From: Blattamonas nauphoetae
Taxonomy: Eukaryota > Preaxostyla > Oxymonadida
Direction of reading: 5' to 3'
Length of the DNA stretch: 64,000 nt
Assembly: GCA_033064195.1 (NCBI GenBank)
Contig: JARBJD010000025.1
Location: 372,001-436,000 of the forward strand
This document shows positions 1 to 10,808 of this stretch, in pieces (position 1 is the stretch's first letter; each line of letters begins with the position of its first letter). A program made the position numbers and the translations under genes. Below the pieces are notes generated by a model, which worked only from the letters and a program-made list of their open reading frames with translations, was not told the origin of the DNA and made no database searches.

Positions 1-238
1 TTTGAGATGACGTCAGAGAGATGATCAACACCTGAATCACTTGTTCTGCCCGATTTTTATCCAAAAGTGAGATCCTTGAATTAAAAACTGTGAAGTGGAC
101 AATATCGGTTGAATGCGAATGTGGTGCGTACGAATGGATTTGTTGTGACGCAGCATTCTAGTCAGCTGGTTTTGAGTGATTCCACCGGGGATGAGGGAGC
201 AGTAGTGGGAGGGGGCACCAAATCAGTCTATTATCGCC
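1..238. other. No gene seen
   Basis: I see no supported feature. It leads into the broken transposase-like element to its right. Confidence 0.4.
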
Positions 239-1920
239 ATGTCTGTGCCACTAAATAAAATTGGAAGAGTTCAACGCAGTCGCCTTACGAAAAGCGCATT
301 CGAGGCGATCAAAGCCATCTGGTCGCATGATCCATGCGACCTGATCCATCACCTCGTAACCAGGTCTTGCTGGTGTCCGACGGTGATGGAAAGGATAAAT
401 GGTGTTCATGATGGTCTGCTCTTTCATATCCTTTCATCGAAAAGTTCGACAAAAATTTAGAAAGAGAAAAACATACTGAATGATCTCTTTGAAGTCTGTA
501 AAAAACCACGAATCGAGGCGATCGATGTCGAATCTGTGTTATGCGCCCATTTTGGATTTCAGAAACTTTGTGATAATGGGTATCCGAAGTCGAGAAGTCG
601 GTTCAAGGCAGCACAAATTCACTACAAGAAAGGAATCCACAAAAGAATGAAAAATACACATCCGCCACCGTCAAAATCGAAATTATCTCAGAAAGAGATG
701 GAGTTATTTCGATCATTCATACTTGACAATTCCACAGAAAGCTGCACAAGCCAGACGCAACCGACCAAGAATGTCGAATCATGGATGCACGGGAGGGTCT
801 TAACAAAGATCAAATCGGTATTGTGGCAAAAATGGTTCAAGAAACAGCCATCAAAATGTCATACAATACATTCTGTGACCTAACAAGAGGGATCAAGTAC
901 CCTAAAAGAGAACTGATGTGTGTCCAGACTGCATGAGGTTGAATGAAGCCCAGAAAGAGTTTAAGCATCTAGAAGAGGATAATGAGACAAAAAGGAAGAG
1001 ATCATGACTGAGATTCTAGCATTGGAACGTCATCTGGTGGGAGCTGAGGATCAAAGGAGAGCGATAAAGGAAATACAAGCAAACCTCGTTCAAGGGAATT
1101 CCTGATTATTGCTGACTTTAAAGAGAACTGGAAAGTTCCCATTGGCGGTGACGAATCTCAGCAGGATTGGTTCCACAAGCAACAACTTACGGATCTTGGA
1201 ATGGTTGTGTTTACAAAGGATGAACAAGGAAAAGAAGACAAACGAGTCTTTCATTTCATTTCCGAGATTCTGAATCACAACGCTGCATTTGTGATCGAGG
1301 CTTTGGAGGTCCTTATGGAGAAATCTCACTTTGATCGAGCCCACAAAATCAATTTTGTTTCCGACTGCGGCCCCCATTTCAAAAACAAACAGCTGCTCTG
1401 CTACATCCTTTCAGATATACCAACTCTGGATCAGTCAGTGTCAACCGTTGTCCACTTCTACTACGAACACCATGGGAAAAATATCTGTGACGCTGAATTT
1501 GGCTCCATGGTTCGCACCTGAAAGAATATCCACCAGATTCGACCCTTTCCACAATCTCTGACTTCGTGAATTACTTTAGGATCGAGAATGAAAACGTAAG
1601 ACTCGGCACATTGAGTACATCCATTTCTCGCCAACCTTCCCCGGCGAGGTTCCACAGATCGAGTTTGATGGGGTATCAAAATACCTCTCTTTCAGAATCA
1701 CAGACAAACATCTCTTTGCAAGTACATCTGCCTCCATTGATGAAAACGAATGGATTGAGCTGAAATATCAATATATGAAGGTAGTTCATACTTTTGAAGT
1801 GAAAAGATGGCATGAACAACTCCTTGCGAAGAGACATGCAACTTCTCCTCAGAAGATACAGAGATGGACGGAACGATTTCAGGATTTCACACAAGGATCG
1901 TGTAAACGAAAGCCAGAAGG
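239..1920 (+). mobile_element. Broken DDE transposase-like element, family not recognised
   Basis: Plus-strand reading frames here carry short motifs that look like a DDE-type nuclease core: DFKENW near 1115, SDCGPHFKN near 1360 and HHGKNICDAEFG near 1470. A lysine-rich, possibly DNA-binding stretch lies near 600-880 and a CPDC motif near 925. The spacing D, D, D/E fits a transposase, but I cannot name the superfamily. The coding potential is scattered over several frames, so the element is broken, with several breaks. I found no clear terminal inverted repeats or target duplication. Its right edge (about 2.09 kb) abuts and truncates the 3' module of the family gene at 3960-5018, so it probably arrived after that module was in place. 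Confidence 0.45.
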
Positions 1921-2094
1921 AGATAATCGAACCATGGTGTGCCTCTAATTGTTTTTATCCTTCAGGTTGGTGATGACAATGAATTTAAGGACGAACCGAT
2001 CATTCCAATCAAAAGATCGAGATCCACAAAAATATCTCGTCGAAACTAGATGCCCCCTCCATTTCAGCCTTTCCACGATGTGTTAGAAGTGTGG

Positions 2095-2371
2095 CAGAGA
2101 TGTCCAAAAGTCGATATTGGGAAAGATAATCTGGTCACAATGCATCGAACAGGGACGCTAGGAATTGTTTGAAGAGAGGACGGTTGACGATGTGACAATC
2201 AAAGACAACCACGCTGAGAAAGACGACTTTAAAACAGCAAACCATTTCTGGACGATTGGAAGTGATCTCAGAATATGTTCGTCGGCACCAGCAATCAGTG
2301 CAATCTCAACATCCGAGGAGAGTCCACAAAAACGAGTTGGAGTCATTCGAGATGCGGCTTCGAAGTGACAT
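2095..2371 (-). repeat. 3' module, copy 1
   Basis: This is the conserved module that follows every family gene. It belongs to the gene at 3960-5018 but is separated from it by the palindrome at 2372-3936, and its far end is lost at the edge of the transposase-like relict. Confidence 0.75.
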
Positions 2372-3936
2372 TTACAGTCGGTCGGACTGTTGAGGAATTT
2401 GTAACTCGTCACGTCAAACCTGAAACTGTAGAATTGCATTTTTCATCGAAAATAAAAAAAGTGTCAAACCTCCGTCTGTCTCATGTGTCGACATTCGATT
2501 ATCTTTCAAAATTTTCAGTCAAAATTCCATATAAAGATTTGTGTGTCATTGTTGGGCACATTCTTCAACTTTCTTCGTGATCGTGTGCTGAGAGAATGAG
2601 GAGAGTATTCGATTGGAAAAAAGAAGACAACAAAGGACGATACCGGAACAACTCACAGAAGACATATTGTGCTGGGCGCATTCAAGGGTCTTGTACAACC
2701 AGCTTGCGAAAATGATGATCCAGTCGTGGAGGAAGAAAAGAGCGTATTTTCAAGGAATCAGAAAGCGGTGTCCTATACTTGATAAAAGAAGACAATAGAA
2801 GAGACAGATCATGAAATCAAACCTAAATTTTGATAGAGAGTCAGAAAAACACATCGTTTGGAAATCCGAAGAACAAACCCATCTGACTTTACTAGACTCG
2901 ATTCAAAACAGATCGTCCAAATTTCAAGAAGTCCGAGGGAGCTTGTCGAACAGTGATACATAGATTTGACGAGGTTCAACTCGGTTCACATATCCAATTT
3001 TGGCTCTCAAGTTCCATCCACTCCGGTTTATCAACGCGAGTGGAGACGACTTTCAATAGAAAGACAGTTTTGACCTGATGTCTGGAAATATTTTCTTTGC
3101 TGTTTGATTTCATTGGAATTGTACTTTCAAAGTTTGAGATGAACTCAGTGTCAAAACTCCATAGATTTCAGAAGTTTACATTGTTGGTTGACACAATTAT
3201 TTAGACGGCAAACAAAGTATTTCCAGACATTAGGTCAAAACTGTCTTTCTATTGAGAAGTCGTCTCCACTCGCGTTGATAAACCGGAGTGGATGGAACTT
3301 TGAGAGCCAAAATTGGATATGTGAACCGAGTTGAACCTCGTCAAATCTATGTATCACTGTTCGACAAGCTCCCTCGGACTTCTTGAAATTTGGACGATCT
3401 GTTTTGAATCGAGTCTAGTAAAGTCAGATGGGTTTGTTCTTCGGATTTCCAAACGATGTGTTTTTCTGACTCTCTATCAAAATTTAGGTTTGATTTCATG
3501 ATCTGTCTCTTCTATTGTCTTCTTTATCAAGTATAGGACACCGCTTTCTGATTCCTTGAAAATACGCTCTTTCTTCCTCCACGACTGGATCATCATTTTC
3601 GCAAGCTGGTTGTACAAGACCCTTGAATGCGCCCAGCACAATATGTCTTCTGTGAGTTGTTCCGGTATCGTCCTTTGTTGTCTTCTTTTTTCCAATCGAA
3701 TACTCTCCTCATTCTCTCAGCACACGATCACGAAGAAAGTTGAAGAATGTGCCCAACAATGACACACAAATCTTTATATGGAATTTTGACTGAAAATTTT
3801 GAAAGATAATCGAATGTCGACACATGAGACAGACGGAGGTTTGACACTTTTTTTATTTTCGATGAAAAATGCAATTCTACAGTTTCAGGTTTGACGTGAC
3901 GAGTTACAAATTCCTCAACAGTCCGACCGACTGTAA
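2372..3936. repeat. Large near-perfect palindrome (734-bp arms, ~98-bp loop)
   Basis: The left arm (2372-3105) is repeated in reverse complement at 3203-3936, with only a few single-base indels in A runs and a few substitutions. The ends start TTACAGTCGGTCGGACTG, itself a small palindrome. Each arm holds the same short frame (2613-2798 plus; 3477-3695 minus) coding for a basic peptide with motif CWAHSRVLYNQLAK that I do not recognise. The structure sits between a family gene's stop codon and its 3' module, which are adjacent at other loci, so it is an insertion. I saw no target-site duplication. It may be a foldback element, an inverted duplication at a repair site, or less likely an assembly artefact. 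Confidence 0.85.
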
Positions 3937-3959
3937 GAGGAAATCTGTTTCAGCCTTCC

Positions 3960-5018
3960 TCAATTCGATCCCAGCAATTTCGAGATATTCAGGCAATCAT
4001 TGACAAGATAGTGGCCATAATCTCCGCTCTTTTCGGACATCATCTTCTGTTCGAGTGTGTCTTCGAAGCCTTCCGAAATCAGAGCTCGTACAATCAATTT
4101 CACATTTCGAATCACTTCAGGGCCTTCATTCTTCCATTCAAACAGCGAATCGTTGATGTTTTTGAGAGTAACGCTGATATTAAACTCATCTTCGATGAAC
4201 GAGAGACAACTTGAGAATGTCATCGCAATCGGAGATGCGAGAACAAACTCCAATGTTGGACGATGAAATGGGCTGATTCGAAGGAGTGCGTACAACAGAT
4301 CCATGAATAAGTCGAACAACTGGCCATTGAAGAAGTGCTGATTTGAGCTCAGAAAGGTCACAAAATGAGACGATGGAAGAACGACCTTCTGGAAGATCAT
4401 TTCACGATGGTTGAATGCGTTGATTGCTTCAGTTATGCCAAGTTCTCTGACAAAATAGGGAGTTGCGAGGTTGAGGCAACAGTTGATGAGCATGTTCAGA
4501 TTGTTGAAGATATCTTCACTTCCTGTGATTGGCAGTGTATGAGGTTGAACTGTAGTGAAGACATTACTGATGATATCTGACGCTACGAAACGAAATTGAA
4601 GGGCTACCGTTTTGTTTGTTGTTTCTCGAATGAATGACAATGCTGCAGCAACCACAGTCGTGTTGGGAGATGACAATAGAGTCAGAATGCTTTCAAGGAA
4701 ACCAGAATCCGATCCAGCCGAGGAGGGGACGAGGTCTGTGACGAGTTGTTTAGCCTGATCTTGTCTACCCCATTTCGGCTCGAGGCTCTTCATAAATCGG
4801 ACTGCTCTGTCTTGAAGGGCATCATCAAAGGGATATTCAGCTTTTACAAGAGTTACAAGCGAATGGTAAATTGTCGATTTGTACTCAAACAACAATTCTG
4901 ACTTGAGATCGAAATTGAGGAAAGGTTCGTCTTCTGGGACAACCGTACGATTGAAATCGGGAGCATGAGATTGAATAGCAGTGTCAACAGGAGATTGGAT
5001 CAAAATGTTGTCTTCCAT
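3960..5018 (-). CDS. ARM/HEAT-like family protein, copy 1
   Basis: This 352-residue member opens with MEDNILIQ. Family features, described once here: no signal peptide or membrane segment; all-helical pattern with leucine-rich paired helices resembling armadillo/HEAT folds; conserved blocks at roughly residues 48-85 (FE.KS.IY.SLV.LVKAEYPFD..LQDRA), 95-145 (LVPSSAGS.SGF.ESILTLLSSP), 165-195 (QPHTLPI.G.E), 215-245 (REMIFQKVVLPSS.F..FLISN), 260-290 (HRPTLEFVLASPI.M.FSSCLSF) and 310-335 (ISEGFEDTLEQ). Function is unknown; a scaffold or protein-binding role is only inferred from the fold. The start is supported by a GATC element (5033-5036) 14 nt upstream. The C-terminus stops at GSN, slightly short of most copies, just before the palindrome. 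Confidence 0.85.
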   Translation of the reverse strand: MEDNILIQSPVDTAIQSHAPDFNRTVVPEDEPFLNFDLKSELLFEYKSTIYHSLVTLVKAEYPFDDALQDRAVRFMKSLEPKWGRQDQAKQLVTDLVPSSAGSDSGFLESILTLLSSPNTTVVAAALSFIRETTNKTVALQFRFVASDIISNVFTTVQPHTLPITGSEDIFNNLNMLINCCLNLATPYFVRELGITEAINAFNHREMIFQKVVLPSSHFVTFLSSNQHFFNGQLFDLFMDLLYALLRISPFHRPTLEFVLASPIAMTFSSCLSFIEDEFNISVTLKNINDSLFEWKNEGPEVIRNVKLIVRALISEGFEDTLEQKMMSEKSGDYGHYLVNDCLNISKLLGSN

Positions 5019-5225
5019 TGAGAGTCAGACTAGATCATGCCCATTACGGGCACATTTTCATTCAACACGCATTTTTGAATCAAGTTCTCGTCTCGTCTTG
5101 TTGTCCAATTGGATCTCTTCAAATCATCCCAAACAACTCATTTTTCTCTAAATTCAACTCTCTTCACGATTGTGTGGGCTTGATCTGATTTAACTCTCAA
5201 TTGGAGACGCCATGTTGTTTCAATC
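5019..5225. promoter_or_regulatory. Head-to-head promoter with a stump of a partner gene
   Basis: The sequence matches the bidirectional promoter between the divergent genes at 60483-61562 and 61742-62821. At about 5196-5225 the start of the plus-strand partner is still readable (ATGTTGTTTCAATC), then the similarity stops. The partner gene has therefore been lost here by recombination. Confidence 0.6.
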
Positions 5226-5765
5226 AGGTGACTGGTGGCCATGCCTCGACAGAGGTGAGTGGGAGACAAAGAATTGAACGTGAATTCTTGTTCAAAATCA
5301 AATCGACAATTTACTGGTCGCTTGTTGCTCATCGAGATGATTCATTGAAATTAGTGTTCTCAACAATAACAACAACAGTCGACTCCATTCCCAACGTTCC
5401 TTCAGGTTGGGAAACACACTTGAGCGAGCGAAGGACTCTCTTGTGAAATAGCGAGTCGTCCTGCCTTTCTGAACACGCCTCCCGCATTCTCTTCCGATCT
5501 CCTCATCAACACGCAATTGATACAATCGCATTCGAGGCCAGACAGGGTTTCTGGGTGTTGTCGAGCTGTTTGGTTTTGATGCCTTTTCAAGACGTCCATA
5601 GCCTTTCACTGCAATCTGATCGTCTTCCCTCCTCTCTTTCATCTCCTCTAAGCATCTACTTGAATGAGTGTCGGAATTGGGAGGGTGTCTGAGATGTGAA
5701 GAAGAGTGAGACAGGTGGAATCCTGAAAATACAAATATAGAACTCCAAAAAAGGAGAGCATACCT
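5226..5765 (-). repeat. Block shared with 63.2-63.6 kb
   Basis: Read on the minus strand this segment is nearly identical to 63200-63610 on the plus strand. Both encode the peptide motif EEMKERREDDQIAVKGYGR, but indels change frame between the copies, so I treat it as a repeated non-coding block or gene remnant. It follows the far end of 3' module 2. Confidence 0.6.
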
Positions 5766-6130
5766 CAAACAAATTGTGGATGGCTCTGGAATGGCCAGAA
5801 TGTGGGGCACATCCCAGTTTGACGAGAAAAACGAGAAGTGTATCAGAGAGTGTTCAAAAGATGAGAATGGGAAAGATAATTTGGTCGCAATGCATCGTTC
5901 AGGGACGCAAGGAATTGTTTGGAGAGAGGACGGTTGACGATGTGACAGTCAAAGACAGCCGCGTTGAGAACGACGAACCCAAAAGAGCAAACCATTTCTG
6001 GACGATTGGAGGCAATCCCAGAATCCGTTCGTCTGCGTCAGCAATCAGCGCATTCCCGACATCCGAGGAGAGTCCGCAGAAATCATTGTGGAGTCATTTG
6101 AGAGAGTTGGTTTCGACGCGTCATTGTAAA
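5762..6130 (-). repeat. 3' module, copy 2
   Basis: Full-length module directly after the family gene at 6149-7216. In this orientation it reads ...GGACTCTCCTCGGATGTTGG... and ends in a GAGGTATGC-like edge. Confidence 0.8.
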
Positions 6131-6148
6131 AGCATCCTTTCATTGCTT

Positions 6149-7216
6149 TTACGCATTCAATCCCAGCGATTGTGAGATCCGGTGGATAAATTCAACAACC
6201 TCGCTGCAATAATAGTCGTCATAGTTGTATTTCATCAGTGTCTGTTCGAGTGTGTCTTCGAAGCCTTCCGAAAACAGAGCTTGTATCATCCGTTTCGTAG
6301 ATTGGACCACTTCTGCACCTTCTTTATTGCGTTCTTCGATCATTTCGCAAATCCCGGCGAGAGTGATATAGAGAGGATCAACACTTTCGACGAACGAGAG
6401 ACAACTTGACAAGGTCATCACAATCGGAGATGTGAGAACATATTCCAATGTTGGGCGATGAAGTGGGCCGATTCGAATGAGTGCGTACAACAGATCCATG
6501 AATAAGTCGAACAAGTCTTCATTGAGCGAGTGTCGATTTGAGATCAGAAATGACACATATTGAGAAGATGGGATCACGACCTTCTGAAAGATCACTTCAT
6601 GATGGTTGTATTTGTCGACTGCATCAGTGATGTGAAGTTCACTGACAACAAACGGAATTGCGAGTCTGAGGCATTCGATGATGACCCAATTGAGCTTGTT
6701 GATCATTGCTTCATTTCCTGAAAGAGGCAGCGTGTGAGGTTGAACAATTGCGATGGCTTTGGAAATGAGATCTGACTCCACGAGACGACATCGAATTGGG
6801 GGTGATGATTGGGTTGTTGTTTCGAACAGGAACGACAACGCCGCTCCAACCACCCTCAAGTGGGGTGATGATAAAAGAGTGACAATGCTCGGAACAAAGC
6901 CACGAGGCGATCCGGCTGAAGAGGGAACGAGTTCAGTCACGACTTTCAGCGCAGTTTGTTGGTCGTCAAATTTCGACTCGTGGCCTTTCAGAAATTGGGC
7001 AGCTTTGTCCTGAAGGGTCTCGTCAAATGGATATTCCGCTTTCACGAGGGCAACAAGTGAGTGGTAAATTGATGATTGGTCATCAAACGACAATTTTGAC
7101 TTCGGATCGAATGACAGGAAAGGTTCTTTGTTAACCACGATAATTGAAGGTGATTTCTGAGAGTCAGTCGATAAGGTATTATCGGAAGCTTTTAAAGAAA
7201 CTGTTTCACTTTCCAT
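6149..7216 (-). CDS. ARM/HEAT-like family protein, copy 2
   Basis: A 355-residue member starting MESETVSL and ending SQSLGLNA, TAA stop. The reading frame stays open for another 60 codons upstream (to 7396), but the family-wide ATG context and a GATC element at 7231-7234, exactly 14 nt upstream, favour 7216. All conserved family blocks are present, with QPHTLPLSGNE near the middle and SEGFEDTLEQ near the end. The 5' flank to about 7465 is shared with the gene at 23985-25064. Confidence 0.85.
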   Translation of the reverse strand: MESETVSLKASDNTLSTDSQKSPSIIVVNKEPFLSFDPKSKLSFDDQSSIYHSLVALVKAEYPFDETLQDKAAQFLKGHESKFDDQQTALKVVTELVPSSAGSPRGFVPSIVTLLSSPHLRVVGAALSFLFETTTQSSPPIRCRLVESDLISKAIAIVQPHTLPLSGNEAMINKLNWVIIECLRLAIPFVVSELHITDAVDKYNHHEVIFQKVVIPSSQYVSFLISNRHSLNEDLFDLFMDLLYALIRIGPLHRPTLEYVLTSPIVMTLSSCLSFVESVDPLYITLAGICEMIEERNKEGAEVVQSTKRMIQALFSEGFEDTLEQTLMKYNYDDYYCSEVVEFIHRISQSLGLNA

Positions 7217-7465
7217 TGAAAAGCGAGGAGGATCATCCCATTTTGTGTCAATAACTGATTCGGAGTGAAGCAATAGCACAAAACGTGAATTGTTCCATGA
7301 AAAGAAACAAGGAAGAATAGGATCAAATGAATCAGCCTTGACAACGAGCAAGTTCGACGGACTAACAGGGAACTCGCCTGAGACAAACCGTGCCAAAAAT
7401 GGAGCCCAAACAACTGTCAGGATGTTGAAATATTTGCATTAAGAGGAAAGCCTAACCAGAAGCGT
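7217..7465 (-). repeat. 5' flanking module shared with 25.07-25.31 kb
   Basis: The sequence upstream of the gene at 6149-7216 is closely similar to that upstream of the gene at 23985-25064, up to the shared motif GATGTTG.AATATTTGCA. It holds the GATC start element; no independent gene is seen. A weaker match lies at about 59640-59760. Confidence 0.6.
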
Positions 7466-7574
7466 GAGAGTGTTATCGAAAAAGAGAGCGCAGATCGAAT
7501 AGACAAATTAAGGAAGAATGAAAAAGAGAATGATGACGCTGCTGATTGTCCAAATACAAGAGGTCAAAAGATCG

Positions 7575-7880
7575 CAGAACTATCCTCAAACAAATAGTGG
7601 ATGGTGTTGGAATGGCGGGAATGCGGGGCACATCCCATTTCGACGAGATAATCGAGACGTGTCGATGTGATGGTCCAAAAGTCGATATTGGGAAAGATAA
7701 TCTGGTCACAATGTGCCTTGCAGGGACACCAGGAATTGTTTGGAGAGAGGACGGATGACGATGTGACAATCAAAGACAACCGCGTTGAGAAAGACGACTT
7801 TAAAACAGCAAACCATTTCTGGACGATTGGAAGCGATCCCAGAAGCTGTTCGCCAATACCAGCAATCAGAGCATTTCTTG
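7575..7880 (-). repeat. 3' module, copy 3 (truncated on the gene side)
   Basis: The module matches the others up to about 7880 and then changes to unrelated sequence that runs into the altered C-terminus of the gene at 8023-9061. A recombination junction lies here. Confidence 0.75.
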
Positions 7881-8022
7881 ATTTGAAAGTTTGTGAAAAA
7901 AATGAGAAGCTTAAATGTGAGATGGCGGGAAGAAAAAGAACTGAAAAGAGGCAACCTAAGCGTCATACACATTCGATCCCAACAAGTGCCAGATCGATTG
8001 ACACTCGTCCACAAGCCGGCAG

Positions 8023-9061
8023 TTAAAATCTCCAATCACAGACGTCACTGTCATCCTCGTCCCCGCTTTCTTTGGATTCTTTTTCGGAATCACTGTATAC
8101 TTCACCTATGTATCCAGAGAAACAGGACATCCATCCCAATGAGTAGATAAGGGGAGCAATTTCATCGATAATTGAGAAACAACCGTAACTGTTCTCGTTG
8201 TCTCGCCTTAATATCATTTCGAGTGTGTCCTCGTAACTTTCTGAAATCAGAGCTGGAAGAATCTGTTTCCAAGTTTGGAAAACTTCTGGGCCTTCTCTCT
8301 CCCACAGAAAGATCGTAGTGTTGAGGCCGTAGAGAATATTCCAGAGATGTTCAGCGTCCTCGACGGATACGGTACAACTTGGCAATGCCATCACAATCGG
8401 AGATGCGAGGACAAACTCCAATGTTGGGCGATGATATGGGCACATTCGAATGAGTGTGCGCAATAGATCCATGAAGTCATTGAATACGTCTCCATTGAGA
8501 ATGTGTCGATTTGAGATCAGAAATGACACAAATTGAGACGATGGGAGCACGGCCTTCTGGAAGATCATTTCATGATGGTTGAATTGGTCGATAGCAGAAA
8601 TAGTATCAAAGTCTAAGAAATAATCTGGATGCGTGAGTGAGATTGAAGTGTCGACGATCCAGATGAGATTGTCGTATATCTCTTCATTTCCTGATATTGT
8701 CAGTGTGTGAGGCTGAAGAGTCGCTAGGACTTTGCTGATTAGATCTGACCCCACGAGTTGACATTGAATTGTAGATGATGGTATTATTGTGTTGTACAGG
8801 AACGACAACGTTGCTGCAACTACAGTCGAGTGGGGAGATGACAGCAGAGTGGTAATGCTCGTAACAAAGCCAGAATCCGATCCAGTCGAGGAGGGGACGA
8901 GGTCAGTGACGAGTTTCGCGACGACCTGTTTGTTCCTATGTGGATCGAGGCCCTCCAAAAAACCGGCAGCTCTGTCTTGAAGGGTTTTGTTAAAAGGATA
9001 TCCTACTTTAACAAGAGTTACAAGCGAATTGTAAACGGCTGATTTGTCTTCAAATGACATA
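8023..9061 (-). pseudogene. ARM/HEAT-like family gene, 3' part, split by a transposon
   Basis: This is the larger part of a family gene; its first 42 codons lie at 10518-10641, beyond the Tc1/mariner-like element at 9062-10517. If the element and one TA are taken out, the two parts meet in frame at ...DLNTD-MSFEDKS..., matching intact paralogs. As it stands the first ATG is at 9060 (MSFEDKS), giving a protein without its N-terminus. The C-terminus is also unusual: instead of the usual SxLLGSN ending it runs into a tail ending EKESKESGDEDDSDVCDWRF, rich in acidic residues, with a TAA stop. The middle is well conserved, so the insertion may be recent or the shortened protein may still be made. 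Confidence 0.75.
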
Positions 9062-10517
9062 TACTGCCCGACATGACGACTTGATTCGGCTGTAAAACGG
9101 TTGTATTTTACTGAATAAAGAGACAATGTGTTTCACTTTTCTATCAAAGATAATTTAGAGAGGTAGAGACCTTGTGACAAAAAATTGGACACCAAAAAAT
9201 TCTGAATGACGTGAAAACTGTAAAATTAAAAAAAATGATGGACATGTTCTTCACGACATGACACGTGATTCACTTCATCCTACTTGATCCCTCGAACTTT
9301 AAATTTTTTAACTCTACGAGAGTAACACTCGAGGAGGCTGTCACTGAATGAGAGAACGCTGATCCTAGTACTTTCTTGTGGGATCGAGTTCTCACCTCGC
9401 ACGATTTTTGGACGAAGGAAGTCTATTGTAACGTAAATCGCATAAATGTCAAAAATAATTGAAACGAGCGTTCACGAAATGTGTTTGATGAGGTTAAAGT
9501 CGGTACTGATTGTTTGAAAGTCTTTCTGACCGATATTGCCCTGTTTGATTCTGGGAAGTTTTATGTTTTTTCTTGTTTCAACCAACACAATCACTGAGAA
9601 GGACCCGAGTGTGGTGGAGAGGGTCCATCTTGGCCTTAGTGAGAAGTTTGACGAAAGTGTCAGTGAATGTTTTTCATTCCATGATATTTTCAGACACTCA
9701 AAGTTTGTCAGTTTCAACTCATCCCAGCACATCACCAAATCCCGAGTTTTCTTTGATGATCACACAACCTTGATTCTCAGCGTGGTGTGTCTTTTCTCTT
9801 TGTGACTTCTTCACTTTCTCTCGTCCTCTCTCTCGCACATTCTTCACATCGCCAAACAGACAAAACTCTTAAGAGAAACATTTCGAAAGAGTGACATTTC
9901 CGATGGTGCAGCGATTTTGAAAACGATGGGGCTGAAAGAGAGGAACTCTGTGACATTTCCTGAAACTGATTCGACTCACTTAGAGGAAGCGTTGGAAAGA
10001 ACGGTGTGATTTTTTGATTTCGAAATCTGTCTTTCGATGAACGGCTGACCTTTATGACACGTTTTTGAATCTGAAATGAACAGAATTCAATGTCTTGACG
10101 GTTGCGAGCTGTGGCTGGTTTTTTCTTTTCGCAACTCACTGTCCATCATCGGTATTCAGCGTATCGGTGTCCTTGGATACTGCATTGACAGAGACATGGA
10201 GCGAGCGAGTTGACTTATTTCTTCCTTTTCATTTTCTTCATTCAATCTGCTTCTATCTATCACTTGACATTCACAATCCTGGATACATTCAAGAGTGATA
10301 TCGGTTGTGAATCACGTGTCATGTCGTTCGAAGTATGTCCCCCTACAGTAGCATTTCATGTCATACTCTCTTATTTTTCACTGTTGTTCTTTCAAAAAAA
10401 TCGCAGAGATGTATAACTCAAGGTAGTTGAAGTGTGTGTAAAATGAATTCTCAACTCTCTCTTGTTCTGTCAAAAAACAAAAATTGCAGCTGGATCAAGT
10501 CGCCGTGACGCGCAGTA
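9062..10517. mobile_element. Tc1/mariner-like DNA transposon, decayed
   Basis: The 1,456-bp element is bounded by a TA duplication (9060-9061 and 10518-10519). Its ends form an imperfect ~31-bp terminal inverted repeat beginning TACTGC and containing CGACTTGAT, with about six mismatches. It interrupts a family gene whose two halves flank it. TA duplication plus TACTG-type ends point to the Tc1/mariner superfamily. No intact transposase remains: minus-strand frames around 9472-9800 show weak resemblance to the region before the second and third acidic residues (GSFSVIV..., IKQGNIGQKDF, STDFNLI as a possible relic of SPDLNPIE), which I hold with low confidence. It is either a degraded autonomous copy or a non-autonomous derivative. 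Confidence 0.8.
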
Positions 10518-10641
10518 TATCTGTATTGAGATCGAAAATGAGGAAAGGTTCTTCTTCTGGGACAGCCGTCCGACTGGAATCGGGAGCATGATAGGGAATA
10601 GCGGTATCAACATGAGATTGGACGAATATGTTATCTTCCAT
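10518..10641 (-). pseudogene. ARM/HEAT-like family gene, 5' part, split by a transposon
   Basis: Minus-strand translation gives a family N-terminus beginning MEDNIFVQSHVDTAIPYHA and ending DLNTD at the transposon border. It is closely similar to the start of the genes at 3960-5018 and 61742-62821. The remainder of the gene is at 8023-9061. Confidence 0.75.
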
Positions 10642-10808
10642 TGTGTGCCAGTTGAGATCATGCCCATTACGTGCATTGCATGTTTTCTGAACTCATTGTG
10701 GGATTGACAGCTCGCTATGTTGTGATGTTCAACTGGATGTCTCCGAATAGTTCGAACACATCGATGACAGAATCAATCTTGTGTGGGCTTGATCTCTGTT
10801 GATTCTCA
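10642..10808. promoter_or_regulatory. Bidirectional promoter of a head-to-head family pair
   Basis: These 167 bp separate the split minus-strand gene from the plus-strand gene at 10809. The plus-side GATC element is at 10791-10794, 14 nt before the ATG; the minus side has the same GGGCATGATC type near 10655. The layout equals that at 61563-61741. Confidence 0.6.

Noticed and set aside
6149-7396. Longer start for family genes (for example 7396, 40777, 53262, 55964)
   Set aside because: Upstream codons fall in the conserved promoter flank, and the GATC-N14-ATG arrangement points to the inner ATG.
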